Numbered from the stretch's first letter, positions 1-9,317 are shown. The stretch: 64,000 nt of DNA from Thermoanaerobacter kivui (GCF_000763575.1 NZ_CP009170.1:2195501-2259500), one strand, 5' to 3'. Numbers and translations: made by a program. Notes: generated by a model from the sequence alone, not told the origin.

Positions 1-508
1 ATACCGTCTGTTTACTTAACTCCTCTGGACATGCTTTTTTACTACTTCTCTCATATGATTCTTCTATCGCGTTTTCTACTAACTTTATTTTTACTCCCTT
101 CTCTATCCTATCGTGCCGTCCTATCTCTAATGCATCATCTATCAAGTATGTATATCTTCCATCCTCTCTGGATTTGTAATATGTCCTCTCATATTCTATA
201 TCCCCAAGGATTGTCGTTAATCTCTTTTTATCTTTCCTCTCTACTACCCATTTTTCTTTCCTTCTCTTATCTTCTTTTATTATCCTATCTAACTCTTCAA
301 TAATTGCTTCTATTGCCTCTCTACCTAGTTTGTCCGTCAGTTCCTTTATCCTTGCTGCAAGCTCTGTAATATTCATTCCTTTATTTAATAAATCACCAAA
401 AATTTCTACTACTTCCTTAGTGAAATTTAGAGCATTTTGTAGTATAATATCCTCAAAGATATTTTTTTTCACAAGAGACACCCCTTTCTGTATTGTTTTG
501 TTTTCCAT
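1..508 (-). CDS. ISLre2-family (UPF0236) transposase, N-terminal part, runs off left edge
   Basis: Reverse-strand reading frame with no stop from 508 to the window edge, about 169 residues, 3' end outside the window. The protein is rich in Lys/Glu/Arg and contains a run of the type [20 protein letters not shown], which matches the N-terminal region of UPF0236/ISLre2 transposases as I know them. The first ATG (508) has no Shine-Dalgarno sequence. An in-frame GTG at 472 has a good AAAGGGG 9-14 bases upstream, so 472 is a serious alternative start. An inverted repeat surrounds both starts. The 509-709 stretch should hold the IS left end; I could not fix its terminal repeat. Family call confident, start uncertain. 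Confidence 0.8.
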   Translation of the reverse strand, partial: MENKTIQKGVSLVKKNIFEDIILQNALNFTKEVVEIFGDLLNKGMNITELAARIKELTDKLGREAIEAIIEELDRIIKEDKRRKEKWVVERKDKKRLTTILGDIEYERTYYKSREDGRYTYLIDDALEIGRHDRIEKGVKIKLVENAIEESYERSSKKACPEELSKQTV

Positions 509-540
509 AATCTATTTTATCACAGGGGTTGTCTCTTGTT
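471..540 (-). promoter_or_regulatory. Inverted repeat enclosing the transposase start region
   Basis: On the minus strand ACAAGAGACAACCCC (540-526) pairs with GGGGTGTCTCTTGT (484-471), a 14-bp stem with one bulged base. The loop holds the ATG at 508. The right arm contains the AAAGGGG that would serve the GTG start at 472. A transcript entering from upstream would fold and hide that site, as known for IS10/IS50 protection from outside transcription. That role is inferred. Confidence 0.6.
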
Positions 541-709
541 TTTTATCACTTAAAAAATCCTACGATAATTTTACACTATGTATTATATCAGTGTATAGGC
601 CTTCTTGTCAATAATCATTTCTATACAAAAAATAAAAAATTTATGCAAGCTATAGAGATATTTGTACATAATCAAAAGATTTTGCTTTAAAAAGGATTAT
701 TTGCGAAAT

Positions 710-1561
710 TTAATATTTGCCCTTAGGTATTCCATACCTAAACTTTCCCATTGTCTGTAACCCTCCAATTCCTGCTGCTCCTGTTATGGTGCTTTCTATT
801 AATTCTTCTATCTTTACAATTTCATTTATATGAGAAAAAGCCACTTTTTCACTAACTAAAACGGGGTCAAGGCAGTGAATCAAAACCCTCTCCGGCGAAC
901 TGGCGTAATTTGCTCCAGCTTTTATTAAAGCTTCGTAATTAGATTGACACGCACCGGCAAAAATTACTAAATTGTCAAGGACGGGTTCATACTTTCTCGC
1001 ATTTTTAACTGCTTCCACAAAATATTTGGAATTTCTATAACTATTCATGTCGCTATAACTTCTGGTACTTTTTATACTGTCATGTCCTGTAAGAACTAAT
1101 ATATCAGGCCCATATTTTTCCAACAGTTCATATACTTTATCTGGTTGTTCCTCTTCATTCACTACTACTCCCACTACATCCATTCCTACTTTTTTGTAAG
1201 CTTCAAGGCATATATTTAAATATTCTTCATCTCCGTCTATGTGAAGGACTTTTCCCGGTTTTCCATACGCCTCTTGACGACTTGACCGCAACAATCCTCG
1301 TATTCGCTGAAGGTTTTTTGAAGAAGCAATTTTTTTTAAAAGGTACTCAGCTTTTTCTCTATAAGGTCTATCGTATTCAGCTATTCTCGCGCGAGACGCT
1401 TCTATAAGGTCTTCCTCCGGTGCATCTGCTATTATCCGCATGTTTACCCCGTGTAAAAGATAATGCCTTACCCCTTTATTATCTATCACATCAATGACCC
1501 TAAACAAAATGTCAGAGCCATAGGACTTTCTCATGACAATGTCATTAATGCAAAAAGCCAT
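710..1561 (-). CDS. yabG: Sporulation-specific protease YabG
   Basis: 283 residues, about the usual YabG length (around 290). YabG is a cysteine-type protease that processes coat proteins such as SpoIVA and SafA late in sporulation. The N-terminus MAFCINDIVMRKSYGSDILF and the internal VLHIDGDEEYLNICLEAYK and DILVLTGHDS segments are typical of the family. ATG at 1561 follows AGGGGGG with a 6-base spacer. It lies directly downstream of spoVT, which fits a late-sporulation role. The ribosome binding site is inside a strong hairpin (1565-1616), so translation may depend on which promoter made the mRNA. Confidence 0.93.
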   Translation of the reverse strand: MAFCINDIVMRKSYGSDILFRVIDVIDNKGVRHYLLHGVNMRIIADAPEEDLIEASRARIAEYDRPYREKAEYLLKKIASSKNLQRIRGLLRSSRQEAYGKPGKVLHIDGDEEYLNICLEAYKKVGMDVVGVVVNEEEQPDKVYELLEKYGPDILVLTGHDSIKSTRSYSDMNSYRNSKYFVEAVKNARKYEPVLDNLVIFAGACQSNYEALIKAGANYASSPERVLIHCLDPVLVSEKVAFSHINEIVKIEELIESTITGAAGIGGLQTMGKFRYGIPKGKY

Positions 1562-1564
1562 ATT

Positions 1565-1616
1565 ATACCCCCCTGCATATCCAGAATTCTATATTTCATA
1601 ATATGCAAGGGGGTAT
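1565..1616 (-). promoter_or_regulatory. Hairpin sequestering the yabG ribosome binding site
   Basis: Two 16-base arms (1565-1580 and 1601-1616) are complementary with one mismatch: ATACCCCCCTGCATAT against ATATGCAAGGGGGTAT, with a 20-base loop. In the yabG mRNA the distal arm is the AGGGGGG Shine-Dalgarno itself. There is no U-run, so this does not look like a spoVT terminator. Confidence 0.6.
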
Positions 1617-1634
1617 ATGTGAGTGTATATAAAT

Positions 1635-2186
1635 TTATTCCTCCATCTGTTTCCCTAAAAAAGCAGCCGCAGTTTCAGCGATTTTGGCTTCAACTTCCGT
1701 CACCGTTTCACCTGTCTCTTTTGTAAATATCACTACACTTCCTATTGTATCACCTCTTGAAATTATTGGGACTATAACTTGTGAAGTGATGGTAAAATCT
1801 TGACCTTCACTTATTTTAATTGGGCCCTTGTCTTTTCCTGTGCCCAACATCACCGTCTTTTTTTCTTCTAAATATTTCTCAAGGTCTTGGCTTATGGGCT
1901 TATCTATTAAATCTTTTTTCGCTACTCCCGCCACTGCTATCACATTGTCAGTATCCGTTATGCAAACAGGATGTTTTGTGGATTGATAAATGCTATCAGC
2001 ATATTCCTGTGCAAAATCACTTAACTCGCTTATAGGCGAATATTTCTTTAAAATTATCTCCCCCTCTTTATCCGTGAAAATCTCCAATGGATCTCCCTCT
2101 TTGATTCTTAAAGTCCTTCGTATTTCTTTTGGAATAACAACTCTTCCAAGGTCATCTATTCTTCGTACAATTCCTGTAGCCTTCAA
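1635..2186 (-). CDS. spoVT: Stage V sporulation protein T (SpoVT)
   Basis: Transcriptional regulator active in the forespore under sigma-G. The N-terminus carries the AbrB/MazE swapped-hairpin DNA-binding domain (TGIVRRIDDLGRVVIPKEIR, about residues 4-23), and the rest is a GAF-like domain, giving the usual length near 180. A frame-consistent ATG lies at 2201, but GGAGG is 3' of that ATG and 8 bases before TTG at 2184-2186. TTG is therefore the likely start, giving the LKATGIVRR N-terminus seen in the family. It is preceded by the prsA terminator region and followed by yabG. Confidence 0.93.
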   Translation of the reverse strand: MKATGIVRRIDDLGRVVIPKEIRRTLRIKEGDPLEIFTDKEGEIILKKYSPISELSDFAQEYADSIYQSTKHPVCITDTDNVIAVAGVAKKDLIDKPISQDLEKYLEEKKTVMLGTGKDKGPIKISEGQDFTITSQVIVPIISRGDTIGSVVIFTKETGETVTEVEAKIAETAAAFLGKQMEE

Positions 2187-2257
2187 AGTAAATACCTCCA
2201 TTTCCTAAAATTTTTAGCTCAAGATTAGTATTTATGTTTTTCCATAAATTTATGCGT

Positions 2258-2297
2258 AAAAAAAAGACACCGTTTAGTGTCCTTTTTCAGTGTCTTT
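2258..2297 (-). terminator. Terminator after prsA
   Basis: On the minus strand AAAGACAC (2297-2290) can pair with GTGTCTTT (2270-2263), and a shorter GACAC/GTGTC stem lies inside. Eight T residues follow. It overlaps the prsA stop codon. Confidence 0.7.
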
Positions 2298-3201
2298 AAC
2301 TTACAGTAACTTTTATGTTTTGTGGAAATTTTTGTATTTTAGCTGCTTTTTCAAGGTCGCTATATTTCTCTTTAATTACCTCGTTTTTCTTATTGTTCAA
2401 AAGATGATTCTCTATGCTGTCTTTTACTTCCTCAAAAGGTTTTACAGTGGCGCCTTCGGATTTTATTATATGATAACCATACGTTGTTTTGACAGGTTTT
2501 GATATTTCTCCTTTTTTAAGTGAGAAAACCACCTGGTCAAACTCAGATACCATAACACCGCGAGGAAATTCTCCTAAATCGCCACCACTATCTTTGGTAG
2601 CAGTGTCAATAGAATACTCTTTTGCTAAAGAAGCAAAGTCCTCTCCTCTCATCAATCTGTTATATATCTCATCTGCAGTCTTTTCATCATTAACCAAAAT
2701 ATGGCTGGCTTTGACAACCTCAAACTGGCTTTTATTGTCATCGTAATACTTTTTCACTTCCTCTGGTGTAACTTTTACGTCTTTTGTGTACTCATCAAAA
2801 AGTTTCGTTATCAAAAGATAATTTTTTACATCCTCTTTTGTAACATCTTTATTAACTTCTTTCTCCTTTTCGTATTCACTGTTTATTTCCTTGTCTGAAA
2901 CTGTGATATTTCTCTTTCTCGCTTCTTGCAAAAGTAACTTTTGCGTTATGAGATTTTCAAGGACGTTTTCTTTAACAACCTCCAAAAATTTTTTACCTTG
3001 GTAGTCTTGATTCCAAATATCTTTTGTGTATTGAGGGCTGCTCTCAATCTGAGCCTTTACTTGGTCAAAAACTTTTTTGTATTCGGCATTAGTGATGTTT
3101 TCACCATTGACAGTTGCAACAACGTCTTTTTTGGTAGAACAGGAAACGGTCAAAAGCAAAATAAACACAAAAGACAAAATTAAAGCGATCTTCCTTTTCA
3201 A
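2296..3201 (-). CDS. prsA: PrsA/SurA-type peptidyl-prolyl cis-trans isomerase lipoprotein
   Basis: Extracytoplasmic foldase of the parvulin class, anchored as a lipoprotein. The start is TTG at 3199-3201, placed 8 bases after CTCAGGAGGATG; the longer ATG frame reaching 3246 would put this site inside the gene. The protein is 301 residues: signal peptide about 1-20, lipobox ending in Cys21 (LTVSC), SurA_N-like helical domain, then a parvulin (PpiC) domain at about 162-255 with VVKASHILV and SGGDLGEFPRG. It is in the minus-strand series after mfd with its own terminator, and probably helps fold exported enzymes such as HtrA substrates. Confidence 0.9.
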   Translation of the reverse strand: MKRKIALILSFVFILLLTVSCSTKKDVVATVNGENITNAEYKKVFDQVKAQIESSPQYTKDIWNQDYQGKKFLEVVKENVLENLITQKLLLQEARKRNITVSDKEINSEYEKEKEVNKDVTKEDVKNYLLITKLFDEYTKDVKVTPEEVKKYYDDNKSQFEVVKASHILVNDEKTADEIYNRLMRGEDFASLAKEYSIDTATKDSGGDLGEFPRGVMVSEFDQVVFSLKKGEISKPVKTTYGYHIIKSEGATVKPFEEVKDSIENHLLNNKKNEVIKEKYSDLEKAAKIQKFPQNIKVTVS

Positions 3202-3259
3202 AATAACATCCTCCTGACTTAAAAAATTCACAAATACATAACTCAATTATATACCACTT

Positions 3260-6200
3260 TTACTCCATCTGCAAATTTTTTATCTTTTCTACAAGCCCAA
3301 TTAGCTCTTTTTGTATTGTTTCTTTTTTGTTGAATTTGTAAGTAAGGTAAGGTGGAATTTGATTTGAAAACATTAGATTCCCCCTATACTCTTTTGTGAG
3401 TTTCTCTATTGTGTCTAAATTTACTGACTTAGTATCTTTAAATTTTAAAATAACATAATTGCCCCTCTCTGTTATTTCAGTTATGCGCAGTTTAGAAGCA
3501 ATGGCTTTCAAATAAGCTATCTCAAGTAGTACTTCAACCGGCTTGGGATAATCACCAAACCTGTCTATAAGCTCCTCTGAAATTTCTTCCATATCCTTTT
3601 TAGATTCAATAGAGGCTATCTTTTTATACATTTCCAGTCTTAAATTTTCATCCTCGATATAGGAAGAATCGATGTAAGCATTGACTTTTATATCCACAGT
3701 AGTAGTGACCTCTTCTTCTATGACTTCTCCCTTTAAATTTCTTATGGCTTCTTCTAAAAGCTTGAGATACATGTCATATCCCACTGCATCGATATGGCCA
3801 TGTTGTTCAGCTCCTAAAAGATTTCCCGCCCCTCTTATCTCCAAGTCTCTCATCGCTATTTTAAAGCCAGAACCAAATTCAGTAAACTCTTTTATCGCCT
3901 CTAATCTCTTCTCCGCAACTTCACTTAAGACTTTGTCCTTTCTGTAAGTAAAGTATGCGTAAGCGAGCCTATTTGACCTTCCAACGCGCCCTCTTAATTG
4001 ATACAGCTGAGAAAGTCCCATTTTATCCGCATCATAAACTATAATCGTATTGACATTGGGTATATCAAGGCCTGTCTCAATAATCGTAGTGCTGACTAAA
4101 ACATCGTATTCCCCGTTTAAAAAGTCTATCATCACTTTTTCAAGGCAGCTTTCTTCCATCCGACCGTGAGCGACAGCTACTCTACAGTTCGGAATCAATT
4201 CTTTTATAAACGAAGCCATTTTTTCTATGCCGTTTATGCGGTTGTATACAAAATAAACTTGTCCTCCTCTCCCCATTTCTCTCAGTATTGCATCTTTTAT
4301 TAATTCTTCATTAAATTCTACTACATAAGTCTCTACCGGATATCTATCTTCAGGCGGATTTTCAAGTATGCTCATATCTCTTATGCCAATCAAGGACATG
4401 TGAAGAGTCCTTGGAATAGGAGTCGCTGACAAAGATAACACATCTATACTTTCTTTAAGCTTTTTTATCTTTTCTTTGTGAACAACCCCAAATCTCTGCT
4501 CCTCGTCTATAATTAAAAGCCCCAAGTCCTTAAACTTTATGTCATTTTGCAAAAGCCTGTGGGTACCAACAATAATGTCAATATTCCCTTCTGCTAAAGC
4601 CTTAACTATTTGCGCTTGTTCTTTAGGAGTTCTAAAGCGGCTGAGCATCTCTATTTTAACAGGAAACTCTTTGAATCGCTGTAGAAAATTTGTATAATGC
4701 TGCTGCGCCAGTATAGTCGTTGGGCACAGAAAAGCAACCTGTTTTCCATCAGCAACCGCTTTGAAAGCAGCTCTTAAGGCCACTTCTGTTTTGCCGTAGC
4801 CTACATCCCCACAAAGCAATCTATCCATGGGCCTATCCTTTTCCATGTCCTCTTTAATTTCTTTTATGCACCTTAACTGGTCTTCTGTCTCTTCATAAGG
4901 AAACTGCTCTTCAAACTCCTTTTGCCATGGTGTATCAGGAGAAAAAGCATGTCCTTTTACCATCTGTCTTTTGGCATAAAGCTTAATCAAGTCTTTCGCA
5001 AGGTCTTCCACAGCTTTTTTAGCTTTTCTCTTTGCCCTTAGCCACTCACTTCCTCCCAGCTTGTTTAACTTAGGAGGATTGTCAGTAGGTCCCACGTATT
5101 TTTGCACGAGGTCCAATTGCTCAACTGGTACAAAAAGTGTATCTCCACCTGCATAGGTTATCTTTAGGTAATCCCTTATAATCCCATCCACTTTTATTTT
5201 TTCTATGCCCTCGTATTTGCCTATTCCGTAATTCACATGAACAACATATGAACCCGCAACAAGCTCTGTAAAACTCTTTATTTTATCTGCATTTTTAATC
5301 TTTACAGTTTTTCTCGCTTTTTTTGTCTGTCCAAAAATTTCGCCGTCGCTTATAACAGCAAATTTTGCATCTACATATTCAAAACCTTTGCTTATCGATG
5401 CAGGATATATCACAACTTGCCCTTTTTGTATATCGTATTCACTGTCTTCAGCCACAATTGCGTCAATTCCATAACTATCAAGGGTTTCTTTGAGAATCCT
5501 TCCTCTCTCTTGATTTCCACTTAATAGTAAAACTCTGTAACCGGTATTCTTGTAATATTTTAAATCGTCAACTAATATATCCATTTTGCCGTGAAAAGGA
5601 TGCATAGTCTTTGCTACAAAATTAACAATTGCTTTTGGCTGTAGTTCACTGTCAGGTTTTGCTAAAGTGTTCATAATCAACAGAAATCTGAACCTGCATC
5701 TTTTTAATATGTCCTCATAGTCAAAAAGAAGTTTGTTTTGCTCAGGTAGTACTTCTCCTTTCTCTAACAAAGTTTTAAAATTTTCGTTAAATTCCATGTG
5801 AATATTGTTTATTCTCTGTTTAATTCGAGAACTTTCGTCCAAAATTACAATCGCATCTTCAGGCAAATAATCGATGATAGAATACACATCTTTATAAAAA
5901 TAATCTATGAGTTCGTTGATATTTTCAACCCTTTTAGACTCTGTTATTTCTTCCATAATCCCTTCAAATTTTTGCTGCAATTTTTCGGCAATACCGCTTT
6001 TTAGTTTTCTTATTTTAGATAAATAAGAATTTAAATGACCTGACACATTCGAGATTCCGTATTTTATGTGCTGGCTTTCTACAATAAATTCTGTTGCTGC
6101 AAAAAGACTCACTTCATTTACATTTTCCAAAGACCTCTGAGTAATAGTATCGAATATCCTTATAGAATCTATTTCATCGTCAAAAAGTTCAATCCTATAA

Positions 6201-6763
6201 GGATATTCTTCAGTAGAAGGGTAAATATCAATTATACCTCCTCTTAAACTAAATTGACCTTTGCCTTCTACCATTTGAACCCTTTCATAACCCATCGTCA
6301 AAAGATTCTTTATAGTATTTTCCAAATTGATAGTATCTCCGACTTTAAAAGTAAATTGATATTTTTTAAACAATTCTATTGGAATAAGCTTTCCAATAAC
6401 CGCATCTATTGAAGCGACAACAGCGTGAGGTTTGCTTTCAACCAGTTTTTTGATGGCTTTAAGCCTTTGCGATGCAAGCTCTTGGCTGGCAGCATCTATT
6501 TTGTAAAACAGCGCTTCTCTTTTAGGATACAATGAAGCATTTCCAAAACTAAAAGAATATAAATCCTCGTAGATTCTCCTCGCTTCTACGTCGTCATAAG
6601 CAATAAATAAAACAGTCTTATTGAATTTGTTCATAATATGGTGAGCAATATGAGCTTTTTGTGAATCGGTAAGTCCATAAGCTAAAACAGGTCCATTGCC
6701 TTCTATTAAAGATTCTTCAATAGTCTTGACTTCTTTTAAATCTTGTATCTGTCGTGTAAACAT
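3260..6763 (-). CDS. mfd: Transcription-repair coupling factor Mfd
   Basis: SF2 translocase that removes stalled RNA polymerase and recruits UvrA. 1167 residues, normal for the family. Order: UvrB-like module (about 1-340), CarD-like RNA polymerase interaction domain around GSYVVHVNYGIGKYEGIEK (about 500), helicase motor with Walker A LLCGDVGYGKTEVALRAAF, a DEEQRFGV box and RGRVGRSNRLAYAYF, then the C-terminal TRCF domain. ATG at 6761-6763 follows GAGGTGATTGAA; the GTG three codons upstream lies in the binding site. It starts 3 bases after the upstream gene stop, so the two are probably coupled. Confidence 0.97.
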   Translation of the reverse strand: MFTRQIQDLKEVKTIEESLIEGNGPVLAYGLTDSQKAHIAHHIMNKFNKTVLFIAYDDVEARRIYEDLYSFSFGNASLYPKREALFYKIDAASQELASQRLKAIKKLVESKPHAVVASIDAVIGKLIPIELFKKYQFTFKVGDTINLENTIKNLLTMGYERVQMVEGKGQFSLRGGIIDIYPSTEEYPYRIELFDDEIDSIRIFDTITQRSLENVNEVSLFAATEFIVESQHIKYGISNVSGHLNSYLSKIRKLKSGIAEKLQQKFEGIMEEITESKRVENINELIDYFYKDVYSIIDYLPEDAIVILDESSRIKQRINNIHMEFNENFKTLLEKGEVLPEQNKLLFDYEDILKRCRFRFLLIMNTLAKPDSELQPKAIVNFVAKTMHPFHGKMDILVDDLKYYKNTGYRVLLLSGNQERGRILKETLDSYGIDAIVAEDSEYDIQKGQVVIYPASISKGFEYVDAKFAVISDGEIFGQTKKARKTVKIKNADKIKSFTELVAGSYVVHVNYGIGKYEGIEKIKVDGIIRDYLKITYAGGDTLFVPVEQLDLVQKYVGPTDNPPKLNKLGGSEWLRAKRKAKKAVEDLAKDLIKLYAKRQMVKGHAFSPDTPWQKEFEEQFPYEETEDQLRCIKEIKEDMEKDRPMDRLLCGDVGYGKTEVALRAAFKAVADGKQVAFLCPTTILAQQHYTNFLQRFKEFPVKIEMLSRFRTPKEQAQIVKALAEGNIDIIVGTHRLLQNDIKFKDLGLLIIDEEQRFGVVHKEKIKKLKESIDVLSLSATPIPRTLHMSLIGIRDMSILENPPEDRYPVETYVVEFNEELIKDAILREMGRGGQVYFVYNRINGIEKMASFIKELIPNCRVAVAHGRMEESCLEKVMIDFLNGEYDVLVSTTIIETGLDIPNVNTIIVYDADKMGLSQLYQLRGRVGRSNRLAYAYFTYRKDKVLSEVAEKRLEAIKEFTEFGSGFKIAMRDLEIRGAGNLLGAEQHGHIDAVGYDMYLKLLEEAIRNLKGEVIEEEVTTTVDIKVNAYIDSSYIEDENLRLEMYKKIASIESKKDMEEISEELIDRFGDYPKPVEVLLEIAYLKAIASKLRITEITERGNYVILKFKDTKSVNLDTIEKLTKEYRGNLMFSNQIPPYLTYKFNKKETIQKELIGLVEKIKNLQME

Positions 6764-6768
6764 TTCAA

Positions 6769-7137
6769 TCACCTCAACATAACCCTATTCCAAAAACCGT
6801 GTACTAAAGATGCTACCGCTATTGCAAAAAATATGTTTGTATGCAAAACCAAATAATATGAAATCCAGCCAAAAAATGTATGACTTAATATACTCAGTAC
6901 AGCAGCTTTTAAATTAATTTTGTAGGAGCTCCTTTTGTAATCATTTACTGCCTCGGCAATTCCAAATATTATATGAGATAGAATGATAGAAGAAGTAATA
7001 TATCCAGCCAATGTTTTACAAGCTTCTTCTATAATAGGAACAAAATATATTATAGCTTTTTCTTTGTATTTATTTACTGCTATTCTATTTAAAAAATATG
7101 CCAAAACAACTCCGCCAATTCCAGACAATAGCCACAT
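6769..7137 (-). CDS. Small PrsW-like multi-spanning membrane protein
   Basis: 122 residues with about four hydrophobic segments. It has an FVPIIEEACKT segment (EExxK type), a following HIIFGIAEAV helix, SHTFFGW and LVHGFWNR. These Glu-Glu and His motifs in membrane helices resemble the PrsW/CPBP intramembrane protease clan. It is shorter than typical PrsW (over 200 residues), so it may be a minimal or partial member. It sits between pth and mfd, a slot where clostridia often have a small conserved membrane protein. Substrate unknown. Confidence 0.5.
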   Translation of the reverse strand: MWLLSGIGGVVLAYFLNRIAVNKYKEKAIIYFVPIIEEACKTLAGYITSSIILSHIIFGIAEAVNDYKRSSYKINLKAAVLSILSHTFFGWISYYLVLHTNIFFAIAVASLVHGFWNRVMLR

Positions 7138-7166
7138 AGATTAGCTTTTCTCCTTTTTTTACTCTT

Positions 7167-7724
7167 TTATCCCCCATTAAACTTGCTCATCGCATGTTCT
7201 ATACCATTTTCAATAATGTCTATAACTGCGTCTGCTGCTTTTATGATAGCCTCGTCAATCAATTTTTTCTCATACTCATTAAATTTACCCATTACATAGC
7301 TTACAAGGTCATTTTCGGGTTTGCCTATGCCTATTCGCACCCGTGGAAAGTCCTCGCTATTTAAAAGATATATGATAGAATTCATACCATTGTGACCGCC
7401 TGAACTGCCTTTTCTTCTTATCCTTATTTTACCCACATCTAAATCTTTATCGTCATAAATTACAATTACATTTTTAAGTGGAATTTTATAAAAATTTACA
7501 ATATCGTATAGGGCTTCGCCACTCAAATTCATAAATGTCTGAGGCTTTTGAAGTACGATCTTTTCTCCTTTGTAATTACCTTCACCAATAAGAGACTTAA
7601 ACTTGAGCTTACCCACATCTATATTTAATTTTTTTGCCAGCTCATCTATAACCATAAATCCCACATTGTGTCTTGTCCCTTCATATTCTTTTCCAGGATT
7701 TCCTAAACCAGCGATTATATACAT
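7167..7724 (-). CDS. pth: Peptidyl-tRNA hydrolase
   Basis: Recycles peptidyl-tRNA released from stalled ribosomes. 185 residues from ATG at 7722-7724 (preceded by AAGGGTGG); the longer frame adds seven unlikely residues. Visible signatures: YIIAGLGNPGKEYEGTRHNVGF with the catalytic His, KPQTFMNLSG, and IVIYDDKDLDVGKIRIR followed by GSSGGHNGMNSI. In many Firmicutes pth lies between prs and mfd, as here. Confidence 0.96.
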   Translation of the reverse strand: MYIIAGLGNPGKEYEGTRHNVGFMVIDELAKKLNIDVGKLKFKSLIGEGNYKGEKIVLQKPQTFMNLSGEALYDIVNFYKIPLKNVIVIYDDKDLDVGKIRIRRKGSSGGHNGMNSIIYLLNSEDFPRVRIGIGKPENDLVSYVMGKFNEYEKKLIDEAIIKAADAVIDIIENGIEHAMSKFNGG

Positions 7725-7792
7725 ATGACCACCCTTTCTTATCACATTTTTTATTATACATAACTAAAACAAAAAAAGCTATAGAGTACATA

Positions 7793-7822
7793 AAATACCG
7801 ACCAGTAAAATCACTGGCCGGT
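7793..7822 (-). terminator. Terminator after htrA
   Basis: ACCGGCCAGT and ACTGGTCGGT form a 10-bp stem (one G-U pair) just past the htrA stop on the minus strand, followed by ATTTTATG. Confidence 0.75.
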
Positions 7823-7823
7823 T

Positions 7824-9197
7824 TTATTGAAAATTAGCACTACTTTGCAATTTTACAGGAACTGTGAAGGTCTTGCCGTTTCTCCAAATAGTTACATTTA
7901 TTACATCTCCAACTTTGTGGCTGCTAATTACACTTTGTAAGTCTTCAAAAGAAGTCATGTTTTTGCCATCAACTTTTATTATAACATCTCCTGGTTGAAT
8001 GCCTGCACGTTCTGCTGCACTATTAGGTTGAACTTGGGCTACATACACTCCTACAGGCAAGTTATATTGGGCTGCATCTTGTTTTGTAATGGTCTGGGCA
8101 CCTATGCCCATCATTGGTCTTTCTACATAACCACGTTTTATTATCTGTTCAATTATAGGTTTTGCTTCGTTTATTGGGATTGCAAAGCCCATTCCTTCAA
8201 CTGGAGTACCTTGGCTTTGGAACAACCCGAAAGGATCTTGCATGCTTGGTCCTGTTGAAGTAAGTTTAACACTTGTTATCCCTACAACTTCAGCTTTACT
8301 GTTTACAAGAGGTCCACCGCTGTTGCCAGGATTTATCGCAGCATCTGTTTGTATGAGTTTGACTGGACCATAATCACTTTGGAGGTTTCTGTTAAGTCCG
8401 CTTATTATACCTGCAGTGACTGTCCCTGCAAAGGAATCTCCCAAAGGATTTCCTATCGCGATTGCCAGTTCACCCGGTTGAAGTTTTGAGGAATCGCCAA
8501 GTTTTACAACAGGTAAATTAGGAAGGTTTATCTTTAAAACTGCAAGGTCTGTTCTCGCATCTTTGCCTATTAACTTAGCTTCTGCACTTCTACCATCCAA
8601 AAGTTTCACTGTAATCTTTGAAGCACCATCAATAACATGGTTATTTGTTACAATATATCCATCAGAGCCTATTATAAAACCAGAACCACTGCCTTTGGGT
8701 ACATATTCTGTTCTATAACCGTTTGTGTAAGCAACGTTTGTATCAATTTCTACCACTGCAGGACTCACTATTTTGTAAATGTTAGGTATTAAATCTAAAA
8801 TGCCGTTTGAGGATGTTTCAGTATCTGACAGTGGCAAATACCTTGTAACGACTTGTGGTGTAGATCCCGTCCCTGTTCCATAATATTTCATTACAGCCCC
8901 TGTAACTCCGCCGCCAATGAGAGCTGCTACCAATGCCACTGCTACAAAGGAAGCTAACATTTTTCTTCTAAATCTCTTTGCCATTTTGCCAAGGCTTTTT
9001 TTATTGTTTCTAAATTCTACTTTGGGATGTATAGCAGTATTTTGATCTTCTTCCGGTTGTTGTTCTTCTGCTTTTAATATTTCTTGACTTGCATCCTCTA
9101 CCGTATACTCCGCCTCTATTTCATTTTTTTGAGAAGGTACCACATTTTCAGGGTCATTCTTTTCGATTTTATTTTCAAAGTCCTTGTCGTAATCCAT
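7824..9197 (-). CDS. htrA: Membrane-anchored HtrA/DegP-type serine protease
   Basis: Extracytoplasmic quality-control protease. About 457 residues from ATG 9195-9197 (AGGAG 9 bases upstream; a GTG two codons earlier is possible). Acidic cytoplasmic N-terminus of about 80 residues, one membrane segment (about 82-105), then a trypsin-like domain. Numbered from that GTG, the catalytic residues are His189 (TNNHVIDG), Asp219 (DARTDLAVL) and Ser295 (NPGNSGGPL); subtract two from the ATG. A single PDZ domain occupies about 365-455. It lies directly downstream of a response regulator/kinase pair and has two repeat-type promoters upstream. The order recalls walRK...htrC of Bacillus, suggesting the two-component system controls it. 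Confidence 0.94.
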   Translation of the reverse strand: MDYDKDFENKIEKNDPENVVPSQKNEIEAEYTVEDASQEILKAEEQQPEEDQNTAIHPKVEFRNNKKSLGKMAKRFRRKMLASFVAVALVAALIGGGVTGAVMKYYGTGTGSTPQVVTRYLPLSDTETSSNGILDLIPNIYKIVSPAVVEIDTNVAYTNGYRTEYVPKGSGSGFIIGSDGYIVTNNHVIDGASKITVKLLDGRSAEAKLIGKDARTDLAVLKINLPNLPVVKLGDSSKLQPGELAIAIGNPLGDSFAGTVTAGIISGLNRNLQSDYGPVKLIQTDAAINPGNSGGPLVNSKAEVVGITSVKLTSTGPSMQDPFGLFQSQGTPVEGMGFAIPINEAKPIIEQIIKRGYVERPMMGIGAQTITKQDAAQYNLPVGVYVAQVQPNSAAERAGIQPGDVIIKVDGKNMTSFEDLQSVISSHKVGDVINVTIWRNGKTFTVPVKLQSSANFQ

Positions 9198-9231
9198 ACT
9201 CACTCACTCCTTTCGTTCTTTCTTGTCTCTA

Positions 9232-9274
9232 ATTATACCCCCTGTTTATTAACAAATTATGAACATCGTGTAAA
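9232..9274 (-). promoter_or_regulatory. Proximal htrA promoter with three 11-bp direct repeats
   Basis: TATAAT at 9237-9232 preceded by GGGG and then, reading upstream, TTAATAAACAG (9252-9242), TTCATAATTTG (9263-9253) and TTTACACGATG (9274-9264). The TTnAnA hexamers recur every 11 bp, the pattern of OmpR/PhoB-class activator boxes. No good -35 hexamer is present, as expected for an activator-dependent promoter. Confidence 0.65.
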
Positions 9275-9317
9275 GATTTTAAGTACTTTTATTGAAATAA
9301 TTTTTAAAAACTGCCAC

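Noticed and set aside
31-614. Plus-strand open frames of about 90 residues
   Set aside because: They are shadows opposite the ISLre2 transposase and its upstream region.
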